Assembly (NCBI RefSeq): GCF_900143265.1
Contig: NZ_FRDJ01000001.1
Coordinates: 1 to 64,000, forward strand
Direction: 5' to 3'
Length of the DNA stretch: 64,000 nt
DNA from: Fervidobacterium gondwanense DSM 13020
Lineage (GTDB): Bacteria; Thermotogota; Thermotogae; Thermotogales; Fervidobacteriaceae
Part shown: positions 24,379 to 34,207 of the stretch, piece by piece
Layout: every line of letters starts with the position of its first letter
How positions within the stretch are numbered: the stretch's first letter is position 1
Notes under the pieces: generated by a model
The model's database searches: none
What the model was told of the DNA's origin: nothing
What the model saw: only the letters and a program-made list of their open reading frames with translations
Program-made: the position numbers and the translations under genes

Positions 24379-25053
24379 ATGGCAAATATATTCAAAAAGC
24401 TGATACCCTATCAGTCACCTTTAGAAATGCTTAGTGAACACGCTGTGTTGTGCTCTCAAGCTTCTCAGATAATGAAAGATGCGTTGGGTAAATATCTCGA
24501 TTTTCAGACTGTAGATGAAGAATCAAAAAGAATAGATGAGTTAGAGGATAAAGCTGATCATATCAAGGTTCAGGTTCGGGAAATATACGGAAAGCTCAAG
24601 TGGACTTATTTTAACAAATCGGATTTCTTAGATATTCTTCACAATGTTGATACAATCATAGATTTGACGGACGATATTGTGAAGATGCTTACGATGAATC
24701 GGGTTGAAAACGTTTCAGAAGAAATAAAAAATGATATTTTAAGGCTCGCAGATGTGGTTGACAAGAGTGTTGAGCACATGTCTGAAACCGTTAAAAGGCT
24801 CAGGACTATAGTTGAATCTGCATTTTCGCAAAAGGAAATAAAGCTTGAGGATGAAAGTGTTGCAGTCGTTGAAAGCGAAGAACATTCGTCTGATGAGCTT
24901 GGTTTATTGATTGGCAAGAAACTCTTTGCAAAGAAGAACGAAATGAATGCGGTGGACATAATGTTCTTGAATAGCGTCGTCATACTACTCATGAGAATAG
25001 AAGATAGGGCTAAGAATGCTGTCGAAAGGATAAGGATGATAACGCATTCTTGA
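24379..25053 (+). CDS. DUF47/PhoU-like phosphate transport accessory protein
   Basis: About 224 residues, all helical, with the DUF47 pattern: a start like MANIFKKLIPYQSP, then heptad-rich helices (EESKRIDELEDKADHIKVQV) that resemble PhoU repeats and could bind metal. Members sit beside Pit-type transporters and are thought to regulate them. That is the case here: pit follows after about 120 bp. AAGGGGTG 5 nt before ATG 24379 fixes the start. Cytoplasmic. Confidence 0.88.
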   Translation: MANIFKKLIPYQSPLEMLSEHAVLCSQASQIMKDALGKYLDFQTVDEESKRIDELEDKADHIKVQVREIYGKLKWTYFNKSDFLDILHNVDTIIDLTDDIVKMLTMNRVENVSEEIKNDILRLADVVDKSVEHMSETVKRLRTIVESAFSQKEIKLEDESVAVVESEEHSSDELGLLIGKKLFAKKNEMNAVDIMFLNSVVILLMRIEDRAKNAVERIRMITHS

Positions 25054-25172
25054 CACTCTTGATTATCTTCATGAACATCTTGATGAAAGTTTCTGAAATG
25101 TGAAAAAATCACTTTGCCCCCTCAAACGATTAGGTATATAAACATATAAAAACCCATAGGAGGTAAAGCAAA

Positions 25173-26381
25173 ATGATAACATTCATTGCGATTCTCGTTG
25201 GGATGTTTATGGCTTTCGCAATAGGTGCGAACGATGTCGCTAATGGTATGGCAACTGCTGTTGGCGCAAAGGCTATAACGCCCAAGCAAGCTGCGTTCAT
25301 GGCTTCCTTCCTTGAGTTCCTCGGCGCTGTTATGTTCGGTGCGGCTGTTACGAAGACAATAGCAAGCGGCATAGTCGCAATTGATCACCTTCAAGACCCA
25401 AAGCTCGTTATATACGGTGCTATATCAGCTCTATTTGCTGCTGGTATCTGGGTTATGTTCGCAACCGTTTACGGTATGCCCGTTTCGACGACACATTCGA
25501 TAATCGGTGGTATGATCGGTTTCGGTTTGGCAAGTGGTGGAATGAAAGTTGTTTACTGGTCAAAGCTCCTTAAAATCGTCCTCTCTTGGTTCATATCCCC
25601 TGTTGTTGGTGGAATTCTTGCCTATCTCGTATTCAAAATCATAGTTGTGAGCATATTACACAGGAAAAGTCCACTGGAAGCCGCAAAAACTGTTGCCCCG
25701 ATTATGATTGGATTTACCTTCTTCTTCATTTCCTTACTGTTCATAATAAAGACCCTGAAACAAACATACTCAGTTGCGTTCGTTTATTCGACAATTTTAT
25801 TTGTTCTCTCGTTCGCAGTTTCTCTTGTCTTGATAAGGCGCTATATCAAGAAAAACTCATCCGATGAATACGATGCCGTCGAGAATATCTTCAAGAAGGT
25901 TCAAGTCATGACATCTGCGTACGTCTGTTTCTCTCACGGTGCAAACGACGTTGCTAACGCGGTTGGTCCAATCGCCCTCATATTCATGCTCGAGAAAGCG
26001 GAAATTACAAACATCCAAAGCGTCGAGATACCAAAATACATACTCTTCATTGGTGGGCTCGGTATAGCTCTTGGCGTGCTTCTTTACGGATACAAAGTCA
26101 TGGAGACGATAGGGCATAATATAACCGAACTCAACAATACAAGAGGATTCTCTGTTGACTACGGTACAGCGACAACAGTGCTTCTCTCATCAATATTCGG
26201 CTTCCCAATCAGTACTACACACACCGTCGTCGGTGCTGTTACGGGCGTTGGACTTGCAAGAGGTATAGAAGTCGTTAACTTCGGTGTTCTTAAAGAAATT
26301 ATCATATCTTGGTTCATCACCGTCCCATTCGCAGCAGGAGTAAGTGCGATAATTTACCTTACACTTTCAACGTTCTTCTAA
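25173..26381 (+). CDS. pit: Inorganic phosphate transporter, PiT family
   Basis: 402 residues, about ten membrane segments. It carries the two inverted PiT signatures: GANDVANGMATAVGAKAITPKQA near residue 17 (N-terminal half; split into GANDVANG and the following helix) and HGANDVANAVGPIA near 252. The SxxGGMIGFG and STTHTVVGAVTGVG motifs mark the ends of each half. It imports phosphate using a proton or sodium gradient. GGAGG lies before ATG 25173. It probably shares a promoter with the DUF47 gene and is followed by a terminator. Confidence 0.93.
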   Translation: MITFIAILVGMFMAFAIGANDVANGMATAVGAKAITPKQAAFMASFLEFLGAVMFGAAVTKTIASGIVAIDHLQDPKLVIYGAISALFAAGIWVMFATVYGMPVSTTHSIIGGMIGFGLASGGMKVVYWSKLLKIVLSWFISPVVGGILAYLVFKIIVVSILHRKSPLEAAKTVAPIMIGFTFFFISLLFIIKTLKQTYSVAFVYSTILFVLSFAVSLVLIRRYIKKNSSDEYDAVENIFKKVQVMTSAYVCFSHGANDVANAVGPIALIFMLEKAEITNIQSVEIPKYILFIGGLGIALGVLLYGYKVMETIGHNITELNNTRGFSVDYGTATTVLLSSIFGFPISTTHTVVGAVTGVGLARGIEVVNFGVLKEIIISWFITVPFAAGVSAIIYLTLSTFF

Positions 26382-26443
26382 GTTCTAAACCACCTTTTAA
26401 CACACAATTCAGTAAAGAACTTATACTTAATTAGAAAAATCGA

Positions 26444-26475
26444 GGTCCCTCGCAAAAACGCAGGGACCATTTTTA
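26444..26475 (+). terminator. Rho-independent terminator after pit
   Basis: Stem GGTCCCT (26444-26450) / AGGGACC (26462-26468), 11-nt loop, then ATTTTTAA. Confidence 0.85.
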
Positions 26476-26488
26476 ACATGCTAATGTA

Positions 26489-26517
26489 CGTATACTACTC
26501 GTATACTATGGTATAAT
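26489..26517 (+). promoter_or_regulatory. Promoter with 11-bp tandem repeat before the dehydrogenase gene
   Basis: Extended -10 TGG TATAAT (26509-26517). Immediately upstream CGTATACTA occurs twice with an 11-bp period (26489-26497 and 26500-26508), each holding the palindrome GTATAC. One-helical-turn spacing suggests a protein binding site on one DNA face, in place of a clear -35. Confidence 0.55.
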
Positions 26518-26558
26518 AATCAAAGAACAGATAACAACTTCGTGCAAGGGGGAAGCAT

Positions 26559-27539
26559 ATGAAAATACTATTTCTTACCAAAATGCTTGATTACTTCAAA
26601 GAGCGGGTGATGGACCTCAAATCTGAATTTCCAAACGACGAATTTGTCATCCCAAAAGATAGGGAAGAAGCTGAGAAACACATCGAGGATGCTCATGTGA
26701 TAGTAACCGGTTCACTTTCAAGAGAACAAGTCGAAAAAGCGAAGAATCTCAGATTTGTCCTCGTTCCATGGGCTGGTGTCAACGGGCTTCCGCTGGAGCT
26801 ATTGAACGATCGAGGTATAATCGTAGCGAATAACCACGGAAACGGGAAGATAGTGGCTGAAAGGGCTGTTGCACTTGCACTTGCATTGCTCGGAAGGATT
26901 GTTGAGTTTCACAACGACCTGGCTGAAGGTGTTTGGCACGGATACGAGGCCGGTTCTCATCCTGAAGATTTTTGGTTTTCGCTCCAAGGCAAGAAAGTTT
27001 CAATTCTCGGGCTTGGAGCTATTGGAAGGAACATTGCAAAGCTGTTGTCCGGCTTTGACTGCCAGATTATGGGGTACAAGAAAACGGTTGAGCCCGTTGA
27101 GAATGTGCATTATGTGACGAACAACCTCGATGAAGCTATTAGCTTTGGAAAGATCATATTCGTTGCCCTACCGCTGACGAAGGAAACCTATGGACTGATA
27201 AACAAAGAACGTATTGAAATGATGCATGGAAAATTCTTAATAAATGTAGGCAGAGGACAAATTATAGACGAACACGCTCTGTATTACGGCTTGAAGAATG
27301 GAATTTTGGCAGGTGCTGGCATAGATACATGGTATCTCTACCCAGATGCTGTTCACACTGTTCAACTCCCATCTCACTACCCAATCCACAGATTTAAAAA
27401 CGTGGTTATATCACCGCATGTAGGAGGATTTACAATAGAAGGGCAAGTTGGAAGGATAGATGAGACGGTAGAAAACATCCGGCTTATTCTCTCAGGTGGT
27501 CTTCCAAAGAATATCATAGACCCGAAAAGCGGGTACTGA
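26559..27539 (+). CDS. NAD-dependent 2-hydroxyacid dehydrogenase (SerA-like)
   Basis: 326 residues. The catalytic domain ends bracket a Rossmann domain with GLGAIGRNIAKLLSGFD near 152. Arg in NVGRGQIIDEHAL is near 228, and the catalytic His in SPHVGGFT is near 292. It oxidises or reduces a 2-hydroxy/2-oxo acid pair with NAD(H). It lacks the ACT domain of regulated 3-phosphoglycerate dehydrogenases, so D-lactate-, glyoxylate- or phosphoglycerate-type substrates all remain possible. GGGGGAAG precedes ATG 26559. It has its own promoter and is followed by rqcH and uvrB at short distance. Confidence 0.87.
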   Translation: MKILFLTKMLDYFKERVMDLKSEFPNDEFVIPKDREEAEKHIEDAHVIVTGSLSREQVEKAKNLRFVLVPWAGVNGLPLELLNDRGIIVANNHGNGKIVAERAVALALALLGRIVEFHNDLAEGVWHGYEAGSHPEDFWFSLQGKKVSILGLGAIGRNIAKLLSGFDCQIMGYKKTVEPVENVHYVTNNLDEAISFGKIIFVALPLTKETYGLINKERIEMMHGKFLINVGRGQIIDEHALYYGLKNGILAGAGIDTWYLYPDAVHTVQLPSHYPIHRFKNVVISPHVGGFTIEGQVGRIDETVENIRLILSGGLPKNIIDPKSGY

Positions 27540-27572
27540 TGCACAAGTTAACTCTAAGAGAGGAGTACTTCG

Positions 27573-29246
27573 ATGGCATTTGACGGCTTTGTCATGAGAA
27601 TCACCGCTGGAAAGATTGAAGAACACATAAACGGACTGAACTTAAGAAACATATATTTAGAAGACAAAGTTCTCTACTTTTCATTTGACGCTGGTGATTT
27701 GAAGATTTCGTTGAATCCGAATTTTGCACACATCTCTTTCACAGAACATATAGTAAAAGAACCCGAAAAACAGACATTTGTAGACTTCTTGCGAAGCAGA
27801 ATCAGAGGAGCAAAAGTTTCCAAATTCTCATCAATCGGATATGACCGAACGGTTGTTCTTGAATTAAAGAAGACTGACGAAATAGGTCAGAAGCACGAAT
27901 ATAAGCTCTACATAGACATCATGGGGAAACATTCAAATGTTATCTTAGTGGAGAACGGTGTTATATTAGACGCATACAAAAGAATTGAGACGCGATTTAG
28001 AAATATCAACCCTGGTGAGAAGTTTGTCCTCTTTGCGTCCAATAAGATGAATATAGAAGAGGTAACTGCTGATAGCCTTAGCGTTGCGTTAGAGCATTTT
28101 CCGAAACAGAAGGCAATTTCTGAGTTTATCTATTCTACCATCCAAGGCTTTTCGAGACTTACAGCTGAGGAGCTGCTTTTCAGAGCAGATTTGGATGATA
28201 TGGCGCTAAGTCAGATAAGCGACGAGCATTTAAATGCACTCCTTGAAGCCATAGCCTCGATTAGACGGGAGCTCAGCGAAAACCAGCTGTATGTGTATTA
28301 CGAAAACGACATGCCAATCGATATATCCGTTTTCAGATTGCACAAGTACACAGATTTCAAAAGATGCGAGAATCCCGTTGAGTGTGTAAACGAATATTTT
28401 GAATTCGTTGAGAAGAAAGATAAATTGACTCAAAAAAAGAACCAGCTGCTGAGTATAGTGAATAGCAAAATTGAAGCATACGAAAAGTTAATAGATAGCA
28501 TCGAGAAGGAAGTCGAAGAGTGTAAGAATGCTGAAAAATACAGAAAATTCGGCGAGCTGCTCAAAGCGTACAGCTATCAAATAGGACACGGGCTTGAAGA
28601 AGTTACTCTCACCGATTGGGAGACGAACGAAGAAGTTAGAATACCGCTTGAAAAACACCTTTCAGCGATAGAAAACAGCGTAAAATACTTCAAGATGTAC
28701 AACAAGCTGAAAAAGAAACTCGAAGGACTCAGCGAGAGAAAGGAAATACTCGAGCGTGAGCTTTCGTATTTGAGACAGCTTCAAAATACGATAGAGAACG
28801 CTGAGACACTTGACGATTTGCTCGATATCGAGGAAGAAATGGTTGAAGGTGAATTGATAAAGAAGCACAAAGGCAAGAAAAATACAAAGGTTGTGACGCA
28901 TTCAGAACCAAGAAGGTATACATTCAATGGATTTACGATATTTGTCGGCAGAAACAACAGACAGAACGATGAACTCGTTAGGAAGGCGAGCGAACACGAT
29001 TTGTGGCTACACGTCCAAGGCATGCCCGGTGCTCACGTAGTTGTAAAGACTAATGGAAAGCCCATTGATGATGAAACACTGCAGTACGCCGCAAAACTGG
29101 CCGCATACTACAGCAAAGGCAAATACTCGACCAAAGTACCTGTCGATTACACGCAGGTGAAGTACGTAAAAAAACCAAGAGGCTTTAAACCCGGACTCGT
29201 GCTGTACTCGAACTTCAAAACTCTCTTCGTCACTCCCACTGAATAA
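27573..29246 (+). CDS. rqcH: Ribosome quality control protein RqcH (NFACT family)
   Basis: 557 residues. NFACT-N domain (1-180) contains the D91-R92 pair (GYDRTVVLEL), equivalent to the Asp-Arg needed by B. subtilis RqcH for alanine tailing. A helix-hairpin-helix region (about 180-230), long coiled coils (270-440) and an NFACT-R domain (FVGRNNRQNDELVRKA, DLWLHVQGMPGAHVVVK) near 455-500 follow. It binds stalled 50S subunits with peptidyl-tRNA and adds alanine tails for degradation. Older names are fibronectin-binding protein A or FbpA. GAGAGGAG precedes ATG 27573. It is followed closely by uvrB. Confidence 0.92.
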   Translation: MAFDGFVMRITAGKIEEHINGLNLRNIYLEDKVLYFSFDAGDLKISLNPNFAHISFTEHIVKEPEKQTFVDFLRSRIRGAKVSKFSSIGYDRTVVLELKKTDEIGQKHEYKLYIDIMGKHSNVILVENGVILDAYKRIETRFRNINPGEKFVLFASNKMNIEEVTADSLSVALEHFPKQKAISEFIYSTIQGFSRLTAEELLFRADLDDMALSQISDEHLNALLEAIASIRRELSENQLYVYYENDMPIDISVFRLHKYTDFKRCENPVECVNEYFEFVEKKDKLTQKKNQLLSIVNSKIEAYEKLIDSIEKEVEECKNAEKYRKFGELLKAYSYQIGHGLEEVTLTDWETNEEVRIPLEKHLSAIENSVKYFKMYNKLKKKLEGLSERKEILERELSYLRQLQNTIENAETLDDLLDIEEEMVEGELIKKHKGKKNTKVVTHSEPRRYTFNGFTIFVGRNNRQNDELVRKASEHDLWLHVQGMPGAHVVVKTNGKPIDDETLQYAAKLAAYYSKGKYSTKVPVDYTQVKYVKKPRGFKPGLVLYSNFKTLFVTPTE

Positions 29247-29282
29247 TTGCCTGAATTAATCGAAACCAAAGAAGGTGGAAGT

Positions 29283-31271
29283 ATGTTATACGAATTAGTG
29301 AGCGATTACAAACCTTCCGGTGACCAGCCTCAAGCGATAGAGAAGCTTGTTGAAGGCTTACGAAGAGGTCACAGATTCCAAACGCTCATAGGCGTGACTG
29401 GAAGCGGTAAAACATTTACAATGGCGAATGTGATAAAGGAGATAGAACGACCCGTCCTTGTTATTTCGCCAAACAAGACACTCGCAGCGCAGCTCTACAC
29501 AGAGTTCAAATCGTTTTTCCCAAACAACAAAGTAGAATTCTTCATAAGCTATTACGACTACTACCAACCAGAAGCGTATGTACCAACGAAAGATTTGTAC
29601 ATCGAAAAGAGCGCAGATATAAATGACGTTATTGCAAGGATGAGAATGAGCGCGATTAAATCAATAATGACGAGAAGGGACGTAGTCGTTGTAGCGAGCG
29701 TCTCCGCAATCTATGCCTGCGGTGACCCGCGCGATTTCAACAAGCTCAACGTAAAGCTTTCCGTAGGTGAGCGCGTTAACCTCAACGAACTGCTCAAACA
29801 CCTTGTAAGGATAGGGTACGAGCGTAAAGAAGACGTCGGACTTACGGGGAGCTTCAGAATCAGGGGCGATACGCTCGAAATCTTCCCAACTTATCAGGAC
29901 GAAGGCATACACATTGAACTTTTTGGCGACGAAGTCGACAGGATTTATACATTCGATAGGTTGAACAGGGAAGTGCTCGAACGCCTCGACAGAATAACGA
30001 TATATCCAACAAAAGAATACGTGACGACCGAAGAGAAGATTGCCGTTGCTGTGAAGAACATAGAAGAAGAGCTCCAAGAACGCATTGCAGAGTTAAGAAG
30101 GCAAGGAAAAGAACTTGAAGCTCAGAGGCTCTATCAAAGAACGATGAACGACATAGAGCTCCTCTCCACACTTGGGTACTGCACGGGTATAGAGAACTAT
30201 TCGAGACACTTTGACGGAAGAAAACCTGGCGAGCCACCGTATTCGCTACTCGATTACTACGATGAAGACTATCTTGTAATAATCGATGAATCACACATAA
30301 CGATACCACAGCTCAGAGCGATGTATCACGGGGAGATGTCACGAAAGAAGAGCTTAGTTGACTACGGGTTCAGACTCCCTTGCGCATACGACAACAGGCC
30401 TTTGAAATTCGAAGAGTTTCTGAGCAAAGTCAACCAGGTGATATTCGTATCCGCAACGCCGGGACCATTTGAAATGGAAGTCTCAGAACAGGTTGTGGAG
30501 CAGATAATACGCCCAACCGGATTGATAGATCCTCTCGTTGAAGTGAGACCAACAAGATATCAAGTCGACGACCTTGTGAAAGAAATAGTAGAAGTCAAGA
30601 AGCGTGGAGAGAGGGCGCTCGTAACGGTGCTTACGAAAAAGACCGCGGAGATGCTTGCAGAGTACCTTGTTGAATTCAACATACGCGCTCTCTATTTGCA
30701 TTCAGAGCTCGATGCGATAAAACGCGTTGAGGTTCTTAAGAAGTTGCGTTCAGGTGAAATCGACGTTGTAGTGGGTGTTAATTTGCTCAGGGAAGGTTTG
30801 GACCTGCCGGAAGTTTCACTCGTGGCGATACTTGATGCTGATACAGAAGGCTTCTTGCGAAGCGAAACTACACTGATACAGATAATAGGTAGGACCGCTA
30901 GAAATGAAAATGGAAAGGTTCTGATGTACGCAGACAGAATCACACAGGCAATGCAAAAAGCTATAGACGAGACGAACAGGCGAAGAAAGATCCAGATGGA
31001 GTACAACGAAAAATACGGCATAAAACCGCAGACCATAATAAAACCGATGATGGAAGACATCTTTGCGCCGTTCAAAGACAAAGAAGAAGAGTACTACAAA
31101 GTTTACGAAGACAGCGTTTTCAGACTCAGAGAATCGCTTTCCTTGGAAGACTACGCTGCACTCTTAGAAGAAGAGATGTACAAGGCAGCATCGGAACTCA
31201 GATACGAAGACGCGGCTAAAATCAGAGATGAACTTTTTAAAGTGAAAGAGGAACTGAAGAACAAAAAATAA
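29283..31271 (+). CDS. uvrB: Excinuclease ABC subunit B
   Basis: About 662 residues, full length. Walker A GVTGSGKT (37-44), beta-hairpin region [12 protein letters not shown] near 92-103, DESH helicase motif near 338-341 and C-terminal helicase domain ([21 protein letters not shown]) are all present. The last 35 residues are a UVR motif that binds UvrC. It verifies damage in nucleotide excision repair with UvrA and UvrC. GAAGGTGG before ATG 29283 fixes the start; an upstream in-frame TTG at 29247 directly follows the rqcH stop. It ends in a terminator. Confidence 0.96.
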   Translation: MLYELVSDYKPSGDQPQAIEKLVEGLRRGHRFQTLIGVTGSGKTFTMANVIKEIERPVLVISPNKTLAAQLYTEFKSFFPNNKVEFFISYYDYYQPEAYVPTKDLYIEKSADINDVIARMRMSAIKSIMTRRDVVVVASVSAIYACGDPRDFNKLNVKLSVGERVNLNELLKHLVRIGYERKEDVGLTGSFRIRGDTLEIFPTYQDEGIHIELFGDEVDRIYTFDRLNREVLERLDRITIYPTKEYVTTEEKIAVAVKNIEEELQERIAELRRQGKELEAQRLYQRTMNDIELLSTLGYCTGIENYSRHFDGRKPGEPPYSLLDYYDEDYLVIIDESHITIPQLRAMYHGEMSRKKSLVDYGFRLPCAYDNRPLKFEEFLSKVNQVIFVSATPGPFEMEVSEQVVEQIIRPTGLIDPLVEVRPTRYQVDDLVKEIVEVKKRGERALVTVLTKKTAEMLAEYLVEFNIRALYLHSELDAIKRVEVLKKLRSGEIDVVVGVNLLREGLDLPEVSLVAILDADTEGFLRSETTLIQIIGRTARNENGKVLMYADRITQAMQKAIDETNRRRKIQMEYNEKYGIKPQTIIKPMMEDIFAPFKDKEEEYYKVYEDSVFRLRESLSLEDYAALLEEEMYKAASELRYEDAAKIRDELFKVKEELKNKK

Positions 31272-31272
31272 A

Positions 31273-31294
31273 AAGGGGCGAACGCCCCTTTATT
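31273..31294. terminator. Bidirectional terminator between uvrB and the lipoamide dehydrogenase gene
   Basis: Tight stem AAGGGGCG (31273-31280) / CGCCCCTT (31283-31290) with a two-base loop, T-rich on the right and A-rich on the left. It can serve both converging genes. Confidence 0.8.
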
Positions 31295-31303
31295 CATTCT
31301 CAA

Positions 31304-32671
31304 TCACATATGTATCGGTTTGTCTGTTACGCCTTCAAGTGCGCCCAAGAGTGTCTCACTCAGCGTTGGATGCGGGTGGATCGACTCTTCCAGCTGGTGT
31401 GCTTTCAATTTATTTCTCACTGCTATTACGCCTTCCATGATGAGTTCAGTTGCAACAGGCGAAACGATGGACATGCCCAGTACTGTTTCATCGTCTTTAT
31501 CTGCAATCACTTTTACAAATCCTATATTTTCAAGCATAGTTCTTGCCCTTCCGTTCGCTGAGAGCGGGAATTTGTACACCTTTACCTTATCTTTGTCAAC
31601 ATCTTTCTCTCTTAAACCCGTCGAGGCAATTTCCGGATTCGTGAAGATAATCGATGGAATCGCCGAATAATCCATCTCTGCTTCAATTCCAGCGATATTT
31701 TTTGCAGCAACAACACCTTCGTACATTGCGACGTGTGCGAGCATAACTTGTCCGCGAATGTCACCTATCGCATAAACACCATCTATGTTAGTTCTCATGG
31801 CTAAGTCAGTTTTAACTCCCCTCTCGATTTCAACCCCGAGGTTCTTCACATCTTCCGGGATATTTGGCCTTCTGCCAATTGCAACGAGGACTCTGTCGAC
31901 GGTGGAAATTTCTTCCTTACCCTCGCTATCAACAATAGTTACTTCGTAACCGTTGTCTACCTTCCTCACGCTTGTCACTTTCGACTTTTCTTTAATCTCA
32001 ACGCCTCTTCTTGCGAACGACTTCTTAATCTCGTCTGCTACGTCGTCATCTTCGTAAGGTAGGATATGGTCTGCCAATTCAACTATTTTAACTTTGACTT
32101 CCAATGAGCTAAAGAACGTTGCAAACTCGACACCGATAACGCCACCACCGACTATCAACAGTGAATTTGGGAGTTCCTTCATCAAGAACACATCGTTGCT
32201 TGTCCATATCCCCTCAACATCACTGAATGGTGGGAATATCGTTGGCATAGAACCGTGTGCAAGGACGAGATTTTCTCCCTCTATCTCTTCGCCGGTTTCC
32301 TTAATCCTTACCTTGTTCTTATTTACAACCTCAGCAGTACCCTTTACAACAGTGATGCTATTTTTCTTCATCAAAAACTCGATACCCTTTCTCGACAGTG
32401 TGATGCTCTTATTCGCATGTGCCATAATTTGTGAAAGGTCGAATCCTTCAACGTTAATCTTTAGCCCCAACTTACTTGCTTTCTCTTTCGATTCATCGAG
32501 TAAATGTGTTGCTGTCAAAAGAGCCTTTGTAGGAATACAGCCCCAGTTTGTACAAGTTCCGCCGAGATTTTCCTTCTCGATGAGTGCCACTTTTTTACCA
32601 TACTGTGCGAGCTTTATCGCACAGACATAACCGCCCGGTCCACCACCGATTACAATTGCATCGAAAGACAT
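31304..32671 (-). CDS. lpdA: Dihydrolipoyl dehydrogenase
   Basis: About 455 residues. FAD-binding GGGPGG at 9-14, redox-active disulfide C40/C45 in GGTCTNWGC, NAD-binding VGGGVIGVE near 172, second FAD motif TNIDGVYAIGD near 290, and active-site HPHPTLSE with the catalytic His near 435. It reoxidises the lipoyl arm of 2-oxoacid dehydrogenase or glycine cleavage complexes. No E1, E2 or gcv genes are nearby, so its partner is unclear. GAAGGAG precedes ATG 32671; the longer frame to 32713 has no ribosome binding site. Confidence 0.92.
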   Translation of the reverse strand: MSFDAIVIGGGPGGYVCAIKLAQYGKKVALIEKENLGGTCTNWGCIPTKALLTATHLLDESKEKASKLGLKINVEGFDLSQIMAHANKSITLSRKGIEFLMKKNSITVVKGTAEVVNKNKVRIKETGEEIEGENLVLAHGSMPTIFPPFSDVEGIWTSNDVFLMKELPNSLLIVGGGVIGVEFATFFSSLEVKVKIVELADHILPYEDDDVADEIKKSFARRGVEIKEKSKVTSVRKVDNGYEVTIVDSEGKEEISTVDRVLVAIGRRPNIPEDVKNLGVEIERGVKTDLAMRTNIDGVYAIGDIRGQVMLAHVAMYEGVVAAKNIAGIEAEMDYSAIPSIIFTNPEIASTGLREKDVDKDKVKVYKFPLSANGRARTMLENIGFVKVIADKDDETVLGMSIVSPVATELIMEGVIAVRNKLKAHQLEESIHPHPTLSETLLGALEGVTDKPIHM

Positions 32672-32717
32672 ATAGCTCACTCCTTCTATTTCTAATATTT
32701 TTGCATACCACAAAATG

Positions 32718-32746
32718 ATTATAACTTAGATGCCGGAAGTTTTCAA
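32718..32746 (-). promoter_or_regulatory. Promoter of lpdA
   Basis: On the minus strand, -35 TTGAAA (32746-32741), 17-bp spacer, -10 TATAAT (32723-32718). The transcript starts about 40 nt before the ATG. Confidence 0.75.
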
Positions 32747-32804
32747 ATTGTAAGATTTCTTAAATATCGGTACTTGCTTATAACAGAATTAACAAAACGT
32801 ATTG

Positions 32805-32810
32805 TATAAT
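32805..32810 (+). promoter_or_regulatory. -10 element of the MFS transporter gene
   Basis: Consensus TATAAT 48 bp upstream of the gene start. No good -35 at 16-18 bp was seen. Confidence 0.45.
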
Positions 32811-32857
32811 AGATTTAGTTCGGTGATTTCATTTTTTTAAAGATAGGGGGGAGGCAA

Positions 32858-34144
32858 GTGAAATTCTCATTTAAAAGGTTATTGTTATTAGGTTTTGGGT
32901 TTTTCGGTATCAGCCTGCTCTGGCCGCTGTACAACTCGTACGTACCGATATTTCTCAAGGATTTCAACTTATCATCGACGGTTATAGGCTTTATTATGAC
33001 TATCGACAATATCTTTGCGATCGTCATGTTGCCACTCTTGGGTGTACTCAGCGACCAGACGAGAACAAGACTCGGAAGGCGCATGCCATACATCTTCGTT
33101 GGTGCTCCGCTTGCAGCAATCACATTTTCGCTCATACCTTTGACGAGGTCCTGGCAACTGCTGTGGTTGATGATGCTCAACATCATTTTCATGAACTTCT
33201 TCATGGCACTGTTCAGATCTCCCGTCATAGCACTCATGCCAGACATAACCCCATCTGAGTACAGAAGCCAAGCGAACGGAGTTATAAACTTCATGGGCGG
33301 AATTGGCGCATTACTTGCATTTTTCGCAGGAAAACCTCTTTATGACAAAAACTACGCACTCCCGTTCTACGTTGGTGCTATCGTCATGGTCTTTTCGCAG
33401 ATGTTTGTTGTGCTATTCATAAAAGAAGATGAAAAATACAGAATCAAAACGGGTGAGAAGATAAAATTCGAGAACGTTTACAAAAAGACGATGATTGAAT
33501 TATCTGAGAATTTGAAAGACGTTTTCAAATCGAAAGAAAAGAGTCTTTTAATGATGCTCTTATCGATTCTGCTCTGGTTCATCGGCTACAATGGATTGGA
33601 AACTTTCTTTACAAGCTATGCGAAATTCCAAATGGGCATAAAAGAAAGCACGGGCGCTCTCGTGCTCGGGTTCTTCTCGCTAACGTTTATGCTCTTTGCA
33701 ATTCCAGCTGGGTTCATAGGCTCAAAGATTGGCAGGAAGAAGACGATGACGATAGGCTTAATTGTTGTTCTTGCTATACTCGTCGGTGTTTTTGCTTCAT
33801 CGTTAGTTATAAGAGATCCAGGAATGCTCACCAAGGTCTTTTTCGTCCTCTTTGCGCTCGGTGGTTTCGGCTGGGCTATGGTTAACGTGAATTCATTGCC
33901 CACGATTGTTGATATGACAGTAGAAGAAAAAGTTGGCGGATACACCGGGCTTTACTATTTCTTCTCAATGGCTGCGAATATAATAGCGCCGCCGCTTGCG
34001 GGTTTCTTCATAGACAAAGTCGGTTACAATACCTTGATTGCGTTCACTATAACATTCTTTGTATTGGCAACAATAACGCTGCAGTTTGTGAGAAGAGGGG
34101 ATGTAAAGCAAAGTGGTACATACAGCACAAAAGAAACACGATAA
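32858..34144 (+). CDS. MFS transporter, SLC45/sugar-cation type
   Basis: 428 residues, 12 membrane helices. The loop 2-3 motif reads LSDQTRTRLGRRMPYI (near 63-78) with the repeat-half equivalent IGSKIGRKKTMTIG. This RTRxGRRxP form is typical of the SLC45/GPH-like branch that moves sugars or glycosides with cations. The start is GTG 32858 behind GGGGGAGG. A single gene with its own promoter and terminator; the substrate cannot be read from the sequence. Confidence 0.82.
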   Translation: MKFSFKRLLLLGFGFFGISLLWPLYNSYVPIFLKDFNLSSTVIGFIMTIDNIFAIVMLPLLGVLSDQTRTRLGRRMPYIFVGAPLAAITFSLIPLTRSWQLLWLMMLNIIFMNFFMALFRSPVIALMPDITPSEYRSQANGVINFMGGIGALLAFFAGKPLYDKNYALPFYVGAIVMVFSQMFVVLFIKEDEKYRIKTGEKIKFENVYKKTMIELSENLKDVFKSKEKSLLMMLLSILLWFIGYNGLETFFTSYAKFQMGIKESTGALVLGFFSLTFMLFAIPAGFIGSKIGRKKTMTIGLIVVLAILVGVFASSLVIRDPGMLTKVFFVLFALGGFGWAMVNVNSLPTIVDMTVEEKVGGYTGLYYFFSMAANIIAPPLAGFFIDKVGYNTLIAFTITFFVLATITLQFVRRGDVKQSGTYSTKETR

Positions 34145-34150
34145 AATGTC

Positions 34151-34181
34151 AAGAGGCGGTATTTTCAACCGCCTCTTTTCT
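34151..34181 (+). terminator. Terminator after the MFS gene
   Basis: Stem AAGAGGCGGT (34151-34160) / ACCGCCTCTT (34168-34177), 7-nt loop, then TTCTTATTT. It can also work for the converging operon ending at 34208. Confidence 0.85.
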
Positions 34182-34207
34182 TATTTAGAAATTGATATTC
34201 TCAATTC

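Noticed and set aside
32094-32630. 178-codon plus-strand frame opposite lpdA
   Set aside because: Low-complexity Ser/Pro/Phe composition typical of an antisense shadow; lpdA is unmistakable.
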